A stretch of 64,000 nt of DNA from Streptomyces sp. NK15101 (GCF_020400725.1 NZ_JAINVG010000002.1:62001-126000); one strand, 5' to 3'. Shown: positions 15,088-25,418, numbered from the stretch's first letter. Notes: a model not told the origin generated them from the letters alone. Translations and numbers: made by a program.

Positions 15088-16290
15088 CTAGCCGCGCAGG
15101 GCCATCGTCATCGCCTCCACCGCGAGCAGCGGTGCCACGTTCCGGTCGAGGGCCTTGCGGCAGGCGAGGACCGCCTCGATGCGGCGCAGGGTCCGCTCCG
15201 GGGTGGTGTCGCGGGCGATCCGCTCCAGCGCGTCCCGCACGTCCGTGTTGGCCAGCGCCGTGCGGGAGCGGAGCTGGAGGGCCAGGACGTCGCGGTAGAA
15301 GCCGGTCAGGTCGGTGAGCGCGAGGTCCAGGCTGTCGCGCTGCGTCCGCGTCCTGCGCCGCTTCTGCCGCTCCTCCAGCTCCTTCATCGCCCCGGCCGTG
15401 CCGCGCGGCATCCGCCCGCCCTGCGCCGCGCCGAGGGCCGCCTTCAGCTCCTCGGTCTCCTTGACGTCGATCTCCTCCGCGAGCTGCTTCGCGTCCTCCG
15501 CGGCCGCGTCGACCAGCTCCTGCGCCGCCTTGAGGCAGCCGCCGACGTCGTCGACCCGCAGAGGCAGCTTCAGGACGACGGACCGGCGCGCGCGGGCCCG
15601 CTCGTCGGTGGCGAGCCGCCGTGCCCGGTCGATGTGCCCCTGGGTGGCGCGGGCGGCGGCCTGCGCCACCTCCGGCTCGATGCCGTCGCGCCGCACGAGC
15701 ACGTCGGCGACGGCCTCCACCGGCGGGGTGCGCAGGGTCAGGTGGCGGCAGCGGGAGCGGATCGTGGGCAGCACGTCCTCCAGGGAGGGCGCGCAGAGCA
15801 GCCAGACCGTGCGCGGCGCGGGCTCCTCGACGGCCTTCAGGAGCACGTTCCCCGCGCCCTCGGTGAGCCGGTCGGCGTCCTCCAGGACGATGACCTGCCA
15901 GCGGCCGCCCGCCGGGGAGAGCTGGGCGCGCCGGACGAGGTCGCGGGTCTCCTTCACGCCGATGGACAGCAGGTCCGTACGGACGATCTCGACGTCCGCG
16001 TGCGTCCCGACGAGGGTCGTGTGGCAGCCGTCGCAGAAGCCGCAGCCCGGGGCCCCGCCGAGCGCGCGGTCGGGGCTCACGCACTGCAGCGCGGCGGCGA
16101 AGGCGCGCGCCGCGGTCGCCCGCCCCGAGCCGGGAGGGCCGGTGAAGAGCCAGGCGTGCGTCATCTTGGACGTCTCGGGGGCCGGCTCGTCGGCGGCGTG
16201 GGCGGTGACGAGCGCGTCGGCGTCGCGCGCGGCTGCGGCGAGCTGCTCCTCGACCCGGGTCTGTCCGACCAGGTCGTCCCATACGGCCAT
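15088..16290 (-). CDS. holB: DNA polymerase III subunit delta-prime
   Basis: A 400-residue clamp-loader subunit that helps load the sliding clamp at the replication fork. It has the DnaX/HolB AAA+ fold: HAWLFTGPPGSGRATAAR (a degenerate Walker A with Arg in place of Lys, normal for delta-prime), a zinc module with Cys residues in CGFCDGC, VIVLEDADRLTEGAGNVLLK, and the SRC motif in TIRSRCRHL. A charged insertion near residues 270-320 (lysine/glutamate-rich) is typical of actinobacterial forms. The ATG at 16290 gives the standard start. In Streptomyces it lies near tmk and topA, as here, although a two-component system and ABC transporter intervene. Confidence 0.95.
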   Translation of the reverse strand: MAVWDDLVGQTRVEEQLAAAARDADALVTAHAADEPAPETSKMTHAWLFTGPPGSGRATAARAFAAALQCVSPDRALGGAPGCGFCDGCHTTLVGTHADVEIVRTDLLSIGVKETRDLVRRAQLSPAGGRWQVIVLEDADRLTEGAGNVLLKAVEEPAPRTVWLLCAPSLEDVLPTIRSRCRHLTLRTPPVEAVADVLVRRDGIEPEVAQAAARATQGHIDRARRLATDERARARRSVVLKLPLRVDDVGGCLKAAQELVDAAAEDAKQLAEEIDVKETEELKAALGAAQGGRMPRGTAGAMKELEERQKRRRTRTQRDSLDLALTDLTGFYRDVLALQLRSRTALANTDVRDALERIARDTTPERTLRRIEAVLACRKALDRNVAPLLAVEAMTMALRG

Positions 16291-16369
16291 GTCTGCCCCT
16301 CCTCAGGTACGCCCTCCATTGTGGGGCAGCGCTCTGACAGCTCCGGTCGGCCTGTGGAGGACCTCCGCC

Positions 16370-16543
16370 TCAGGCCCCGGCGCGGGGGCGGGTCAGCCAC
16401 AGGCCGGCGGCGGAGCCGAGCAGGACGGCTCCGGTGCCCAGGCTCCCGGCGATCCGGGGGCCGTCGGCCCAGTCGGCGAAGGTGCCTATGAAGACGTTGG
16501 CCAGGACGCTCGCGACGAGCAGCAGCCAGAGAAGGGCGCGCAT
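16370..16543 (-). CDS. Small two-helix membrane protein
   Basis: A 57-residue hydrophobic protein with two predicted membrane helices (about residues 3-20 and 32-50) joined by FADWADGPR, and a short basic tail. The ATG at 16543 has a good GGAGG Shine-Dalgarno at 6 bases. It lies between holB and the divergent histidine kinase gene. I do not recognise a family. The divergent position suggests it might belong with the two-component system, but that is a guess. Confidence 0.65.
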   Translation of the reverse strand: MRALLWLLLVASVLANVFIGTFADWADGPRIAGSLGTGAVLLGSAAGLWLTRPRAGA

Positions 16544-16705
16544 GGGGTGCCTCCGTGGAGTGGGTTCGGGGTGGCCCGCCGGGGCGTTCCCGGCGGCTCT
16601 TCGATCCTGGTCTCCGCCGCTTCCGCGCACAGCCGTACCCACTCCCGGAGCGATGGTGTAGCCCGCTCCACCGCCTCCCCCGGAGCCGCCGCCTACCCTG
16701 GCTCC

Positions 16706-17890
16706 ATGCGCGAGGCGATCAAGGAAGCGGCCCGGGCGGGACTCCACCTCACGATCGGGGCCGCGATCTCCCTCCTCTGCTGCCTGATGGCGGGCGTCGC
16801 CCTCTTCACCTCCGTCGTCACCCTCACGGTCATCGGCGCCGGCGTGCTCCCCGAGAGCGTGCTGCTGCTGCGCCGGCTCGCCGGCCGGGAGCGGCGCCGG
16901 ACGGCCGCGTGGACCGGGACGCCCGTACCCGAGGCGTACCTGCCGCTCGAAGGGCCCCTCCCCGCGCGCGTGCGGACCGCGGTCGGCGACCCGGGCACCC
17001 GGCAGGACCTGGTGTGGGCCGCCGCGCAGCTGCTCTACGGCCTGGTGCTCTGGTACCTCTCGCTGATCCTCTGGGTTCCCGCGCTGCTGGTCGACGGCGT
17101 GGGGACCGGTCTCGCGGGGCGGCGGCCGGTGGCCCTGCCGCTGATCGGCCGCCTCGCCGGTCTGGCGGCGGACTGGTCGCGCGCGCTGCTCACGCCGGGC
17201 CCGTCGGCCGCCCGGGACGCCGCCCTCGCCGCCCGGATCGAGCAGCTCACGGCCACCCGGGCGGGCGCGGTCGCCGCGCACGGCGCCGAGCTGCGCCGGA
17301 TCGAGCGCGACCTCCACGACGGCGCGCAGGCCCGTCTGGTGGCGCTGTCCATGCGGATCGGGCTCGCCCGGCGCGCGTACGACTCCGATCCCGCGACCGC
17401 CCGCAGGCTCCTGGACGACGCCCAGACGCAGGCCGAGGAGGCGCTGGCCGAGCTGCGGCACGTGGTGCGCGGCATCCACCCGCCGATCCTCACCGACCGC
17501 GGCCTGACCGGAGCGGTACGGGCCCTAGCGGCGAGCAGCGGTCTGGAGGCGGCGGTCTCGGTGACCGGCCTCGGCGACCACGACCGGGACGGCCCCCGCG
17601 CCCCGGCCGCCGTGGAGGCCGCCGCGTACTTCGTGGTCGCCGAGGCGCTCACGAACGCCGCCAAGCACAGCGGTGCCGACCGTGCCTCCGTCTCCCTGTC
17701 CCGTGAACCGGCCGCCCTGCGCGTGCGCGTGCGGGACGAGGGGCGCGGCGGGGCCGAGGCGGGCGAGAGCGGCGGCTCCGGTCTGACGGGCATGCGGCGC
17801 CGGGTCGCCGCGCTCGACGGCACCGTACGGTTGACCAGCCCCGTGGGGGGCCCGACCGTGATCGAAGTGGAGCTTCCGTGCGTGTGGTGA
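16706..17890 (+). CDS. NarL-type sensor histidine kinase
   Basis: A 394-residue membrane histidine kinase. Two hydrophobic regions (about 12-50 and 102-132) form the N-terminal sensor of the short Streptomyces 'sensor domain' type. The HisKA_3 dimerisation helix has RDLHDGAQARLVAL with phospho-acceptor H204. The HATPase domain shows EALTNAAKHSGA (N box) and SGGSGLTGMRRRV (G box). A TACCCT hexamer 6 bases before the ATG suggests a leaderless transcript. The stop overlaps the start of the response regulator gene by 13 bases, so the two form one operon. The adjacent FtsX/LolD-type ABC transporter on the other strand is the usual target of such pairs. Confidence 0.92.
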   Translation: MREAIKEAARAGLHLTIGAAISLLCCLMAGVALFTSVVTLTVIGAGVLPESVLLLRRLAGRERRRTAAWTGTPVPEAYLPLEGPLPARVRTAVGDPGTRQDLVWAAAQLLYGLVLWYLSLILWVPALLVDGVGTGLAGRRPVALPLIGRLAGLAADWSRALLTPGPSAARDAALAARIEQLTATRAGAVAAHGAELRRIERDLHDGAQARLVALSMRIGLARRAYDSDPATARRLLDDAQTQAEEALAELRHVVRGIHPPILTDRGLTGAVRALAASSGLEAAVSVTGLGDHDRDGPRAPAAVEAAAYFVVAEALTNAAKHSGADRASVSLSREPAALRVRVRDEGRGGAEAGESGGSGLTGMRRRVAALDGTVRLTSPVGGPTVIEVELPCVW

Positions 17891-18522
17891 TCGCCGAGGA
17901 CAACGCCCTCCTCAGGGAGGGCCTGGTGCTGCTGCTGACCTCGTCCGGCCACGAGGTCGCCGGGGTCGCGGCCACCGGCCCCGAGATCCTGCCGCTGCTC
18001 CTGGAGCACCGGCCGGACGTCGCCGTCCTCGACGTGCGGCTGCCTCCCGGCTTCCGCGACGAGGGGCTGCGGGCGGCGCTCGCGGCCCGCGAGCGGCTTC
18101 CGGAGCTGCCGGTGCTCGTGCTCTCCCAGTACGTGGAGGAGACGTACGCGGCCGAGCTCCTGGGCGGCGGCGCGCAGGGCGTCGGCTACCTCCTGAAGGA
18201 CCGGGTGGGCCGGGTCGACGAGTTCCTGGACGCCCTGGAACGGGTCGCGGCCGGCGGCACGGCCCTGGACCCGGAGGTCGTCACCGAACTGATGGCCCGC
18301 CGCCGCGACGACCCCCTGGACTCCCTCACGCCCCGCGAGCGCGAGGTCCTGGGGCTGATGGCGCAGGGCCACGACAACGGCACGATCGCCCGCTCGATGG
18401 TGGTCACCGAGCGGGCCGTGCACAAGCACATCGGGAACGTCTTCCTGAAGCTCGGCCTGCCGCCGAGCGACAGCGGCGGCCACCGCCGGGTCCTCGCCGT
18501 CCTCGCGTACCTCAACGCCTAG
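17878..18522 (+). CDS. NarL/FixJ-family response regulator
   Basis: A 214-residue two-domain regulator. The receiver (residues 1-120) has the acidic pair EDN at 7-9, phospho-acceptor D52 in AVLDVRLPP, and the conserved Lys in GYLLKDRV. The C-terminal LuxR-type DNA-binding domain (about 148-205) begins with SLTPREREVLGLMAQGHDNG. The GTG start lies inside the end of the kinase gene. It is convergent with the ABC permease gene that ends at 18535, only 12 bases away, and no clear terminator separates them. Confidence 0.94.
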   Translation: MRVVIAEDNALLREGLVLLLTSSGHEVAGVAATGPEILPLLLEHRPDVAVLDVRLPPGFRDEGLRAALAARERLPELPVLVLSQYVEETYAAELLGGGAQGVGYLLKDRVGRVDEFLDALERVAAGGTALDPEVVTELMARRRDDPLDSLTPREREVLGLMAQGHDNGTIARSMVVTERAVHKHIGNVFLKLGLPPSDSGGHRRVLAVLAYLNA

Positions 18523-18534
18523 GAGGCGTCCTCC

Positions 18535-21141
18535 TCAGCGGCCGGAGGCCGTCCGGGCGGAGGCCGCCCGGGCGGAGGCCGCCCGGGCGGTCGGCAGGAA
18601 CACGCCCGCGACGACCGTGACGAGGACGACGCCCGCGATCGTGCCCGCCTGCGCGGGCGGCAGGTACGGCAGGCCTCCGGTGAACGCCCAGGCGAAGGCG
18701 GTCAGCGGCAGCGCGCCCACCACGAGCCCGACGAGGAGGCCCGTCGCGGTCAGGAAGCCCGCCTCCAGGCCGAGCATCCGGCGCAGCTGGCCCGCCGAGG
18801 CGCCGACCTGGCGGAGCAGTTCCAGTTCGCCGCGGCGCCCGGCGCCGATCAGGGCGAGGGTGCTCAGGACGGAGAGGACCGTGAGCCCGCCGATCGCCGC
18901 GACGATCCCGCCGGAGACGATCCCGTTCAGCTCGGCCCCCGGGGGCGTCACCGCCTCGGGGGCGACGGGGGAGGCGCCCGCGGCGCCCGCCGCCAGTACG
19001 CGCGCGGGGTACGGATCGCTCATGTGCGGGGCCAGTTCGGCCTTCGGCAGGAGGAACTCGCCGAGGGCGAGCGAGCGTTCGTACACCGCGACCACCCGCA
19101 GCCGCTTCGGCGTCCCGTCGCCGAGCCGCAGCTCCACCGTCGAACCGGGCTTCGCCCCGAGGGACTCGGCCGTGTCCGCGCCGACCGCGACCGTGCCCGC
19201 GGCGGCGAGTCCGGCCAGGTCGCCCGCGACGACGCCGGGGTCGAGCGTGCCCGCCAGACCGTCGGCGTCCACGCCGAGGACCGGGAGCCGGTCGAGGCGC
19301 GGCGTTCCGGCCTCCGTGCGGGCCAGGACCACGGACGAGCGCAGCACGTCCGTGGCCGCGTCCACGCCCGGGAGCTCGCGCACCCGCTCCGCCGTGGTGC
19401 CGGTGAAGGCGAGGTCGGCGGTGGTCGCGGCCCGCGCCTGCGCGGCGGCGGCCCGTTCCACGGTGGCGCCGGCCGAGAGCTGCACGAGGGCGAAGGAGGT
19501 GACGAGGACGACGGGGACGAGCGCGGCCCCGAGCCGGCGCGAGTGCGCGGCGGCACCGGCGGCCGTGAGCCGTCCGGGCGCTTTGCCGAACCACCGGAAC
19601 GGCCGGTCCAGGAACGTCATCGCGGCCCGCGCGATCCACGGCCCGAGCAGCGCGCACCCGGCGACCAGCGTCACCGTGGCCGCGCCGGCGGCCGCGGCGG
19701 CCGCGTCGCCGCCCTGGAGCGTGGCCGTACCGGCCGAGCCCACGCCGAGCACGAGCAGCGCGAGCCCGGCGACCCGGCGGGCGCCGCCCTTCCCCGGGCG
19801 GCCCGGCCGACGGGCCGCGAAGAGGACGACCAGCCGGGTGGTGCCCGCCACGAGGGCGGCGACCACGAGGACGGCGGCGAACAGCCACGGCGGGGCGGGG
19901 AGTTCGAGACCTTCCGGTACGACGCCGGTACGGGCCCGCAGGGCCGACCACAGCGCCAGGAACACCGGTGCGGACGCGAGCGCGCCGAGCAGCGCCGCCG
20001 CACCCGCCACCCGGGTCACCTCCCGGCCTGCCGCGCCCCGCACCTGCCGGGGCGTCGCGCCGACCGCGAGCAGCAGCTCCCGCTCGGCGACGCGCTGCTG
20101 GAGGGCCTGCGCGACGAGCGAGGCGAGGACGAGGACCGCGACCAGGAGGACGGTCCCCGAGACGGCCGCGAGGAGCTGGAGGAGCTCCGTGCGGGCGGGC
20201 GGCGCGCCGAGGTGCTCGGCGGCGCCCCGGCCGTCCCCGGTCAGCGCCCGGAGCGGCTGCCCCGCCGCGGTGTCCTTGAGCCCGGCGGCGTCCAGGGCGG
20301 CCCGTACGCGTGCGTGGAGGGCGTCCACGGGTACGCCGGGCTCGGCGAGGACTCCGACCGCGTCGACGGCACCGGGGTGCCCGGCGAGCCGCCGCGCCTC
20401 CCCCGCCGTGACGTAGAGCACGGCCGGTCCGTCGGCGACGCCGACGACCCGGCGGCCGGTCACGGTGTCCCCGACGGCGGCGCCGAGACCGGCACCGACG
20501 ACGGTCTCCCCGGCCCGCCGGGGCTCCCGCCCGTCGATCAGCCGGTACGGGGCGAGCCGAGCCGCCTCCCAGGAACGCCCGGTGTACACGCGCGTGCCGG
20601 TGCCGTGGCCGGTTCCGGTGCCGAGGCCGGTTCCGTTGTCGGTGCCGGCCCCATGGCCGAGACCGGTGCCGTGGCCGGGGCCGGTGCCGCGGCCGGACCC
20701 GCTGCCGAGCCCGGTCCCGGTGCCGGCCCCGGACCCGTGCCCCGGTGCGGCGGTCGGTGCGGCGCTCCCCGACCGCTCCCGTACGACGAACGTGTCGTCC
20801 GGCACCGCTTCGCGTACCCCCGGCACGGCCCGCAGGACGTCGACGGTGGCGGCGGGGATCCGTACGCGCTCGGTCAGGCCCGCCGTCTCGGTCCTCGGCT
20901 CGCTGCCCCACGGCTCGGCCGTCCAGCGGACCTCCTGGTCGCCGGCGACGACGACGGGCGCGGCGGCGTACCGCTCCACGCGCGCGTGGCCCAGTCCGAC
21001 GGAGCCGAGGGCGAGGGCCAGGGTGCCGAGCAGCGCGGCGGTGACGGCGACGGCCGCGAACACGGCGGTCCACGCCTTGCGGTGGGCCCGCAGCGACCGG
21101 GCGGCGAGCAGCCGCACGGCGGGGTTCCCGACGCGGCTCAT
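18535..21141 (-). CDS. FtsX/MacB-type ABC transporter permease
   Basis: An 868-residue permease of the FtsX superfamily with two repeated halves. Each half has a large extracytoplasmic part and membrane helices: one near residue 30, a group around 310-480 and a group near the C-terminus. Such permeases move lipids, peptides or antibiotics or act as mechanotransducers, and in Gram-positives they often give resistance to cell-wall drugs. A low-complexity insertion of Gly alternating with Thr, Ser or His fills residues 133-183. The C-terminus ends in repeated AASARTA words. The ATG overlaps the stop of the ATPase gene as ATGA. It is next to, and convergent with, a two-component system that may control it. 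The substrate is unknown. Confidence 0.9.
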   Translation of the reverse strand: MSRVGNPAVRLLAARSLRAHRKAWTAVFAAVAVTAALLGTLALALGSVGLGHARVERYAAAPVVVAGDQEVRWTAEPWGSEPRTETAGLTERVRIPAATVDVLRAVPGVREAVPDDTFVVRERSGSAAPTAAPGHGSGAGTGTGLGSGSGRGTGPGHGTGLGHGAGTDNGTGLGTGTGHGTGTRVYTGRSWEAARLAPYRLIDGREPRRAGETVVGAGLGAAVGDTVTGRRVVGVADGPAVLYVTAGEARRLAGHPGAVDAVGVLAEPGVPVDALHARVRAALDAAGLKDTAAGQPLRALTGDGRGAAEHLGAPPARTELLQLLAAVSGTVLLVAVLVLASLVAQALQQRVAERELLLAVGATPRQVRGAAGREVTRVAGAAALLGALASAPVFLALWSALRARTGVVPEGLELPAPPWLFAAVLVVAALVAGTTRLVVLFAARRPGRPGKGGARRVAGLALLVLGVGSAGTATLQGGDAAAAAAGAATVTLVAGCALLGPWIARAAMTFLDRPFRWFGKAPGRLTAAGAAAHSRRLGAALVPVVLVTSFALVQLSAGATVERAAAAQARAATTADLAFTGTTAERVRELPGVDAATDVLRSSVVLARTEAGTPRLDRLPVLGVDADGLAGTLDPGVVAGDLAGLAAAGTVAVGADTAESLGAKPGSTVELRLGDGTPKRLRVVAVYERSLALGEFLLPKAELAPHMSDPYPARVLAAGAAGASPVAPEAVTPPGAELNGIVSGGIVAAIGGLTVLSVLSTLALIGAGRRGELELLRQVGASAGQLRRMLGLEAGFLTATGLLVGLVVGALPLTAFAWAFTGGLPYLPPAQAGTIAGVVLVTVVAGVFLPTARAASARAASARTASGR
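20593..20745 (-). repeat. Low-complexity Gly-(Thr/Ser/His) coding repeat
   Basis: About 150 bases of 6- and 12-base words of the CCGGTGCCG/TGGCCG kind encode an uninterrupted run of alternating glycine inside the first extracytoplasmic domain of the permease. Slippage at such DNA makes length variation between strains likely. Confidence 0.75.
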
Positions 21142-21914
21142 CGCGCCACCGCCAGGTGACGGCCGGCCGCGGCGCGGGCGCCGAGCGCCTCTCGTACGCC
21201 CGCCTCGTCCGGGTGGTCGAGGCGGCCGGCGATCCGGCCCCGGTCCAGGAACACGGCCTCGTCCGCCCAGGTGGCGGCCACCGGGTCGTGGGTGACGAGG
21301 ACGACCGTGCGTCCCCGCTCGTCGACCGCGCGCCGCAGCAGGGCGAGGACCCCGGCCGCCGTGACCGGGTCGAGGGCGGCGGTCGGCTCGTCGGCGAAGA
21401 CGACCTCGGGCTCGTTGACCAGGGCGCGGGCGATCGCCACCCGCTGCCGCTGGCCGCCGGAGAGGCTCTCGGGCCGGTCCTCGGCCCGGTCGGCGAGCCC
21501 CACGGCGTCGAGGCCGGCCAGGGCGCGGGCGTCGAGCGCCCGGCCTTCGCGGGCCCCGGCGAGGAGCAGCGGCAGGGTGACGTTCTCCCGCACGTTCAGG
21601 GCGGAGACGAGGTTGAGCGACTGGAACACGAAGCCGATCCGGTCCCGACGGAGCCGGGTCAGACCGGCCGCCTTCAGGGTGGCGAGGTCGGTGCCCCCGA
21701 TCCGTACCCGCCCGGCCGTCGGCCGCTCGAGCCCGGCCGCACAGCGCAGCAGCGTGGACTTGCCGGAGCCCGACCGGCCCATCACGGCCACGAAACGCCC
21801 GCGCGGCACGACCAGGTCGACCCCGTCGAGCGCGGGCGTCCCGCCTCCGTACGTGCGGCTCACCCCGGTCAGGGCGAGGGCGGCGCCGTTCTCCGTCACT
21901 GCTGTCGTCGTCAT
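21138..21914 (-). CDS. LolD/MacB-type ABC transporter ATP-binding protein
   Basis: A 258-residue ATPase that powers the FtsX-type permease encoded next. Walker A is GRSGSGKST, the signature is [15 protein letters not shown], Walker B is [12 protein letters not shown], and the switch histidine is in LVTHD. The spacing is normal for the LolD family. The ATG at 21914 is used; upstream in-frame codons to 21995 lack support. A TAGCGT hexamer 7 bases before this ATG is compatible with a leaderless start. Its stop codon and the permease start share the bases ATGA. Confidence 0.94.
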   Translation of the reverse strand: MTTTAVTENGAALALTGVSRTYGGGTPALDGVDLVVPRGRFVAVMGRSGSGKSTLLRCAAGLERPTAGRVRIGGTDLATLKAAGLTRLRRDRIGFVFQSLNLVSALNVRENVTLPLLLAGAREGRALDARALAGLDAVGLADRAEDRPESLSGGQRQRVAIARALVNEPEVVFADEPTAALDPVTAAGVLALLRRAVDERGRTVVLVTHDPVAATWADEAVFLDRGRIAGRLDHPDEAGVREALGARAAAGRHLAVAR

Positions 21915-22000
21915 GCCCGCAACGCTAGGAAAGCGCAGGTCACGGGGGTATGGAGCTGGCCGCCGTAGTGGGGGTGGAGCCAGCTCCACCCCCACCGGGT

Positions 22001-25000
22001 TCAGCGACGGCGGCGGGGGCCCTCGTCCTCGTCCTCGTGCGGGCCGAACAGCTCGTCCGCGAGGGTCGGCAGATCGTCGAGCGGGGTCTCCTCCGCCCAG
22101 TCGGAGCGGCGGCGCGGCCGGCCGTTCTCGTCGAGCTGGGGCAGCTCCCGGGTCCGGTCGTTGGCCCCGTGCGGCTCGTCCCGCTCGTCGCGGAAGATGC
22201 CCTGCGGCACCCGGTCGGCGGGGTCGGACGCCCTGGTCTCCCGTACGGGGGGCAGCACGGCGGTCTCGTCGGCGGCCCGCGGGTCCCGCACGGGGGGCAG
22301 CACCGCGGTCTCGTCGGCGGCCCGCGGGTCCCGGATCTGCGGCAGGACCGCGGTCTCCGCCTCCGGCCGCTCGGCCGTCCCCGGCTTCACGATCGGCGTC
22401 TCCACGGTGACCTCGTCCGGCGAGACGGTCGGCGCGTCCGGCTTCACGATCGGCGTGGGCACGGTGACCTCGTTCGCGGACATACCGGCGGTACGGGCCT
22501 CACGAGCGGCCCGCTCCGCCGCGGCCGTCCGCTCGGCGGCGGCCTTCTCCGCGGCCTCCCGCTCGCGGGCGGCCTTCTCGCGGGCGGCCTTCGCCGCCTC
22601 GGCCCGTTCGGCGGCGGCCAGCTCCGCCGCGGCGCGCTCGGCGGCCGCCCGCTCCGCGGCGGCCTTCGCAGCGGCCTCGGCGGCCAGCCTCTCCGCCGCG
22701 GCCTTCGCCGCCGCCTCCTCCGCGGCCTTCGCGGCCGCGGCGGCCTCCGCCATCCGGCGGGCCTCCTCGGCGCGGAGCAGGGCCTCCTCGGCCTTGCGCT
22801 GCTTCTCCAGGCGGCGCGCCTCGGCCTCGGCCCGCAGCCGGGCCTCCTCCTCGGCCTCCTTGCGGAGCCGCTCCTGCTCCTCCTGGCGGGCCTTCTCCTC
22901 GGCCGCGAGACGCCGGCGCTCCTCCTCGGCGGCGAGCCTGGCCTCTTCGGCCCTGCGGCGGGCCTCCTCCGCCTGCCGTTCGGCCTCCAGACGGCGCGCC
23001 TCCTCCTCCTCGCGCCGCTTGCGCTCCTCCTCCTCGGCGCGGAGCTTGGCGAGCTGCTCCTGCCGCTCGCGCTCCAGGCGCTCCTCCTCGGCCTTGCGGG
23101 CGGCCTCTTCCTCCGCCAGGCGCCGGGCCTCCTCCTCGGCCTTCCGGCGGGCCTCCTCCGCGGCCTTCACCTCGGCCTCGGAGAGCGGCAGCATCCGGTC
23201 GAGCCGGTGGCGTACGACGGTGGTGACGGCCTCGGGCTCCTGGCCGGCGTCGACGACGAGGTAGCGGCTGGGATCGGCGGCCGCGAGGGCCAGGAAACCG
23301 GCCCGTACGCGCGCGTGGAACTCCGGCGGCTCGGACTCGAGCCGGTCGGGCGCCTCGGTGAACCGTTCCCGCGCGGTCTCCGGGGAGACGTCGAGAACCA
23401 CCGTCAGGTGCGGCACGAGACCGTCGGTCGCCCAGCGCGAGATGCGGGCGATCTCCGTGGGGGACAGGTCGCGGCCCGCGCCCTGGTAGGCCACGGACGA
23501 GTCGATGTACCGGTCGGAGAGGACGACCGCGCCCCGCTCCAGGGCCGGGCGGACCAGGGAGTCGACGTGCTCGGCGCGGTCGGCCGCGTACAGCAGGGCC
23601 TCGGCGCGGTTCGAGAGACCCGCCGACGACACGTCGAGGAGGATCGAGCGGAGCCGCTTGCCGATCGGCGTGGCTCCCGGCTCGCGGGTGACGACGACCT
23701 CGTGGCCCTTGGCGCGGATCCACTCGGCGAGCGCCTGGACCTGCGTGGACTTCCCGGCACCGTCGCCGCCCTCCAGGGCGATGAAGAAACCGGTCGGGGA
23801 GGGCGCCTGGACCGGGTCGGAGCCGCGCAGCGCGTCGCGCAGGTCGCGGCGGAGCGGGACGCCCGCCCGGTCGTCGGTCTTCGCGAGGACGAGCGCGGCG
23901 ACCGGCAGCAGCAGGGCGCCGACGAGGACGAGCGTGAAGGCGGCGCCGCCGTGCGCGAAGACGAACTCCCCGGAGGCGAGCCGGTGCGGCCCGATCGCGG
24001 CGGCGAGCAGCGGGGCGGCGAGCGCGCCGAGGCCCATGGCGACGCGTGCGGTGGCCTGGAGGTGCTCGGTGGTCCGGGCCCGGCGGGGCTCCTCGGTCTC
24101 CTGGTCGATCAGGGTGTGGCCGGTGTTGGCGGCGACCCCGGCCGCGTACCCGGCGAGGACGGCGAGGAACAGCACGGTCGCCGTGTCCGGCACCAGGCCC
24201 ATCGCGATCAGGGCGACGCCGGTGACGGTGACGGCGAGGGCGAGCAGCCGGCGCCGGGACAGGACCGGCAGGACGGAGCCCGCGGTGCGGATGCCGACGG
24301 CGGTGGCGCCGCTGAGCGCCAGGATCAGGAGGGCGTACGTGACGGGCCCGCCGCCCAGGTCGTAGGCGTGGAGCACGGCGAGGGACGCGGCCGCGGCGAT
24401 CGCCCCGGCGACGGTGGCGGAGGCGAGGACGAGCAGCGGCAGGGCGCCGGTGCGGCCCTTGCCCTCGCCCTCGCCGGCCTTCGGGGCCGGCCGGCGCAGG
24501 CCCTCAAGGGGCGAGCGGGGCCGGGGCGTCTCCCCGCCGGGCAGCGCCATCGCGTACAGGACGGTGACGGAGGCGGCGAACAGCCCGGCGGAGACGTACG
24601 AGCCGAGGGCCGCCTGGTGCAGCGTGAACCAGTCGATCCCGGCGCCGAGCAGGTTCCCGACGAGGGTGGCGACCAGCAGCACGGCGGCCGCGGCGGGGAC
24701 GGCGAGGAAACCGGTGCGCTGGGACAGCCGGCGCAGTGCGCCGAGGTGGTCGGGCAGCGGCCGTACGGCGGCGCCCTCCAGGGGCGGGGCGGGCAGCAGC
24801 GCGGGGGCGGCGCCCTCGCGGCCGACGGTCCAGAGCCGCTCGGCCGCGCCGGTGACGAAGACGGTGCCGAGCAGGTACCAGAGGGCGCTGCCGGGGGTCC
24901 AGTCGATCCACAGCGGGGCGATGACGAGGAGCGCGATCCGCACCCCGTCGGCGCCGATCATGGTCCAGCGCCGGTCGAGCGGGCCACCGGGCCCGGTGAG

Positions 25001-25315
25001 CGCGGTCAGCGGTCCGAGGAGGACGGCCCCGAAGAGGACCGAGGCCAGCAGGCGGGCGCCGACGACGGCGGCCACGGCGAACGCGGCCCCCCGGTAGCCG
25101 CCCCCGAGCGCCCCTTCGGCGACGGCCGCCTGGTAGCCGAGGAGGACCAGGACGAGGAGGGCGAGGGCGTCGCCGGTGCTGCCGACCAGGTGGGCGCCCC
25201 ACAGCCGGCGCAGCGGCTGATGGCGCAAGAGGGCGCGTACGGCGCGCTCCCGGGAATCCGCGACGAGTGCGGCGTCGGAATCGCCCAGGCGGTCTGGCTG
25301 CTCTGCTCGCGTCAT
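22001..25315 (-). CDS. tmk: Thymidylate kinase fused to an MFS-like membrane domain and a long coiled coil
   Basis: An 1104-residue three-part protein. Residues 1-480 form an MFS-like membrane domain with about ten to twelve helices. Residues 509-708 are a complete dTMP kinase making dTDP, with Walker [11 protein letters not shown] at 515-524, REPG at 544-547 and [12 protein letters not shown] near 601. Residues 712-943 are an almost uninterrupted Glu/Arg/Ala/Lys coiled coil. Residues 944-1104 form an acidic, disordered tail with [15 protein letters not shown] repeated nearly twice and related copies around it. Ordinary bacterial Tmk is about 210 residues. The fusion is, as I recall, shared by Streptomyces orthologues and would tether nucleotide synthesis to the membrane. 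The gene follows topA after a strong terminator. Confidence 0.93.
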   Translation of the reverse strand: MTRAEQPDRLGDSDAALVADSRERAVRALLRHQPLRRLWGAHLVGSTGDALALLVLVLLGYQAAVAEGALGGGYRGAAFAVAAVVGARLLASVLFGAVLLGPLTALTGPGGPLDRRWTMIGADGVRIALLVIAPLWIDWTPGSALWYLLGTVFVTGAAERLWTVGREGAAPALLPAPPLEGAAVRPLPDHLGALRRLSQRTGFLAVPAAAAVLLVATLVGNLLGAGIDWFTLHQAALGSYVSAGLFAASVTVLYAMALPGGETPRPRSPLEGLRRPAPKAGEGEGKGRTGALPLLVLASATVAGAIAAAASLAVLHAYDLGGGPVTYALLILALSGATAVGIRTAGSVLPVLSRRRLLALAVTVTGVALIAMGLVPDTATVLFLAVLAGYAAGVAANTGHTLIDQETEEPRRARTTEHLQATARVAMGLGALAAPLLAAAIGPHRLASGEFVFAHGGAAFTLVLVGALLLPVAALVLAKTDDRAGVPLRRDLRDALRGSDPVQAPSPTGFFIALEGGDGAGKSTQVQALAEWIRAKGHEVVVTREPGATPIGKRLRSILLDVSSAGLSNRAEALLYAADRAEHVDSLVRPALERGAVVLSDRYIDSSVAYQGAGRDLSPTEIARISRWATDGLVPHLTVVLDVSPETARERFTEAPDRLESEPPEFHARVRAGFLALAAADPSRYLVVDAGQEPEAVTTVVRHRLDRMLPLSEAEVKAAEEARRKAEEEARRLAEEEAARKAEEERLERERQEQLAKLRAEEEERKRREEEEARRLEAERQAEEARRRAEEARLAAEEERRRLAAEEKARQEEQERLRKEAEEEARLRAEAEARRLEKQRKAEEALLRAEEARRMAEAAAAAKAAEEAAAKAAAERLAAEAAAKAAAERAAAERAAAELAAAERAEAAKAAREKAAREREAAEKAAAERTAAAERAAREARTAGMSANEVTVPTPIVKPDAPTVSPDEVTVETPIVKPGTAERPEAETAVLPQIRDPRAADETAVLPPVRDPRAADETAVLPPVRETRASDPADRVPQGIFRDERDEPHGANDRTRELPQLDENGRPRRRSDWAEETPLDDLPTLADELFGPHEDEDEGPRRRR

Positions 25316-25368
25316 CCGTCCACCCTATCCGGACGGCCTTGCTCCCCGCGGCCCGCGCCCGAACAAAC

Positions 25369-25403
25369 GTGGGAGGGCGGGAGCACCGCTCCCGCCCTCC
25401 CAC
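25369..25403 (-). terminator. Terminator between topA and tmk
   Basis: A perfect 15-bp GC-rich stem (GTGGGAGGGCGGGAG and its complement) around CACCG. It lies 15 bases after the topA stop and would make tmk depend on its own promoter or on read-through. Confidence 0.85.
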
Positions 25404-25418
25404 GCACCCCTTCGGGGA

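Noticed and set aside
15088..16290. Inactive pseudogene because Walker A lacks its lysine
   Set aside because: Delta-prime subunits normally lack a functional P-loop; the GPPGSGR form and the SRC motif are as expected.
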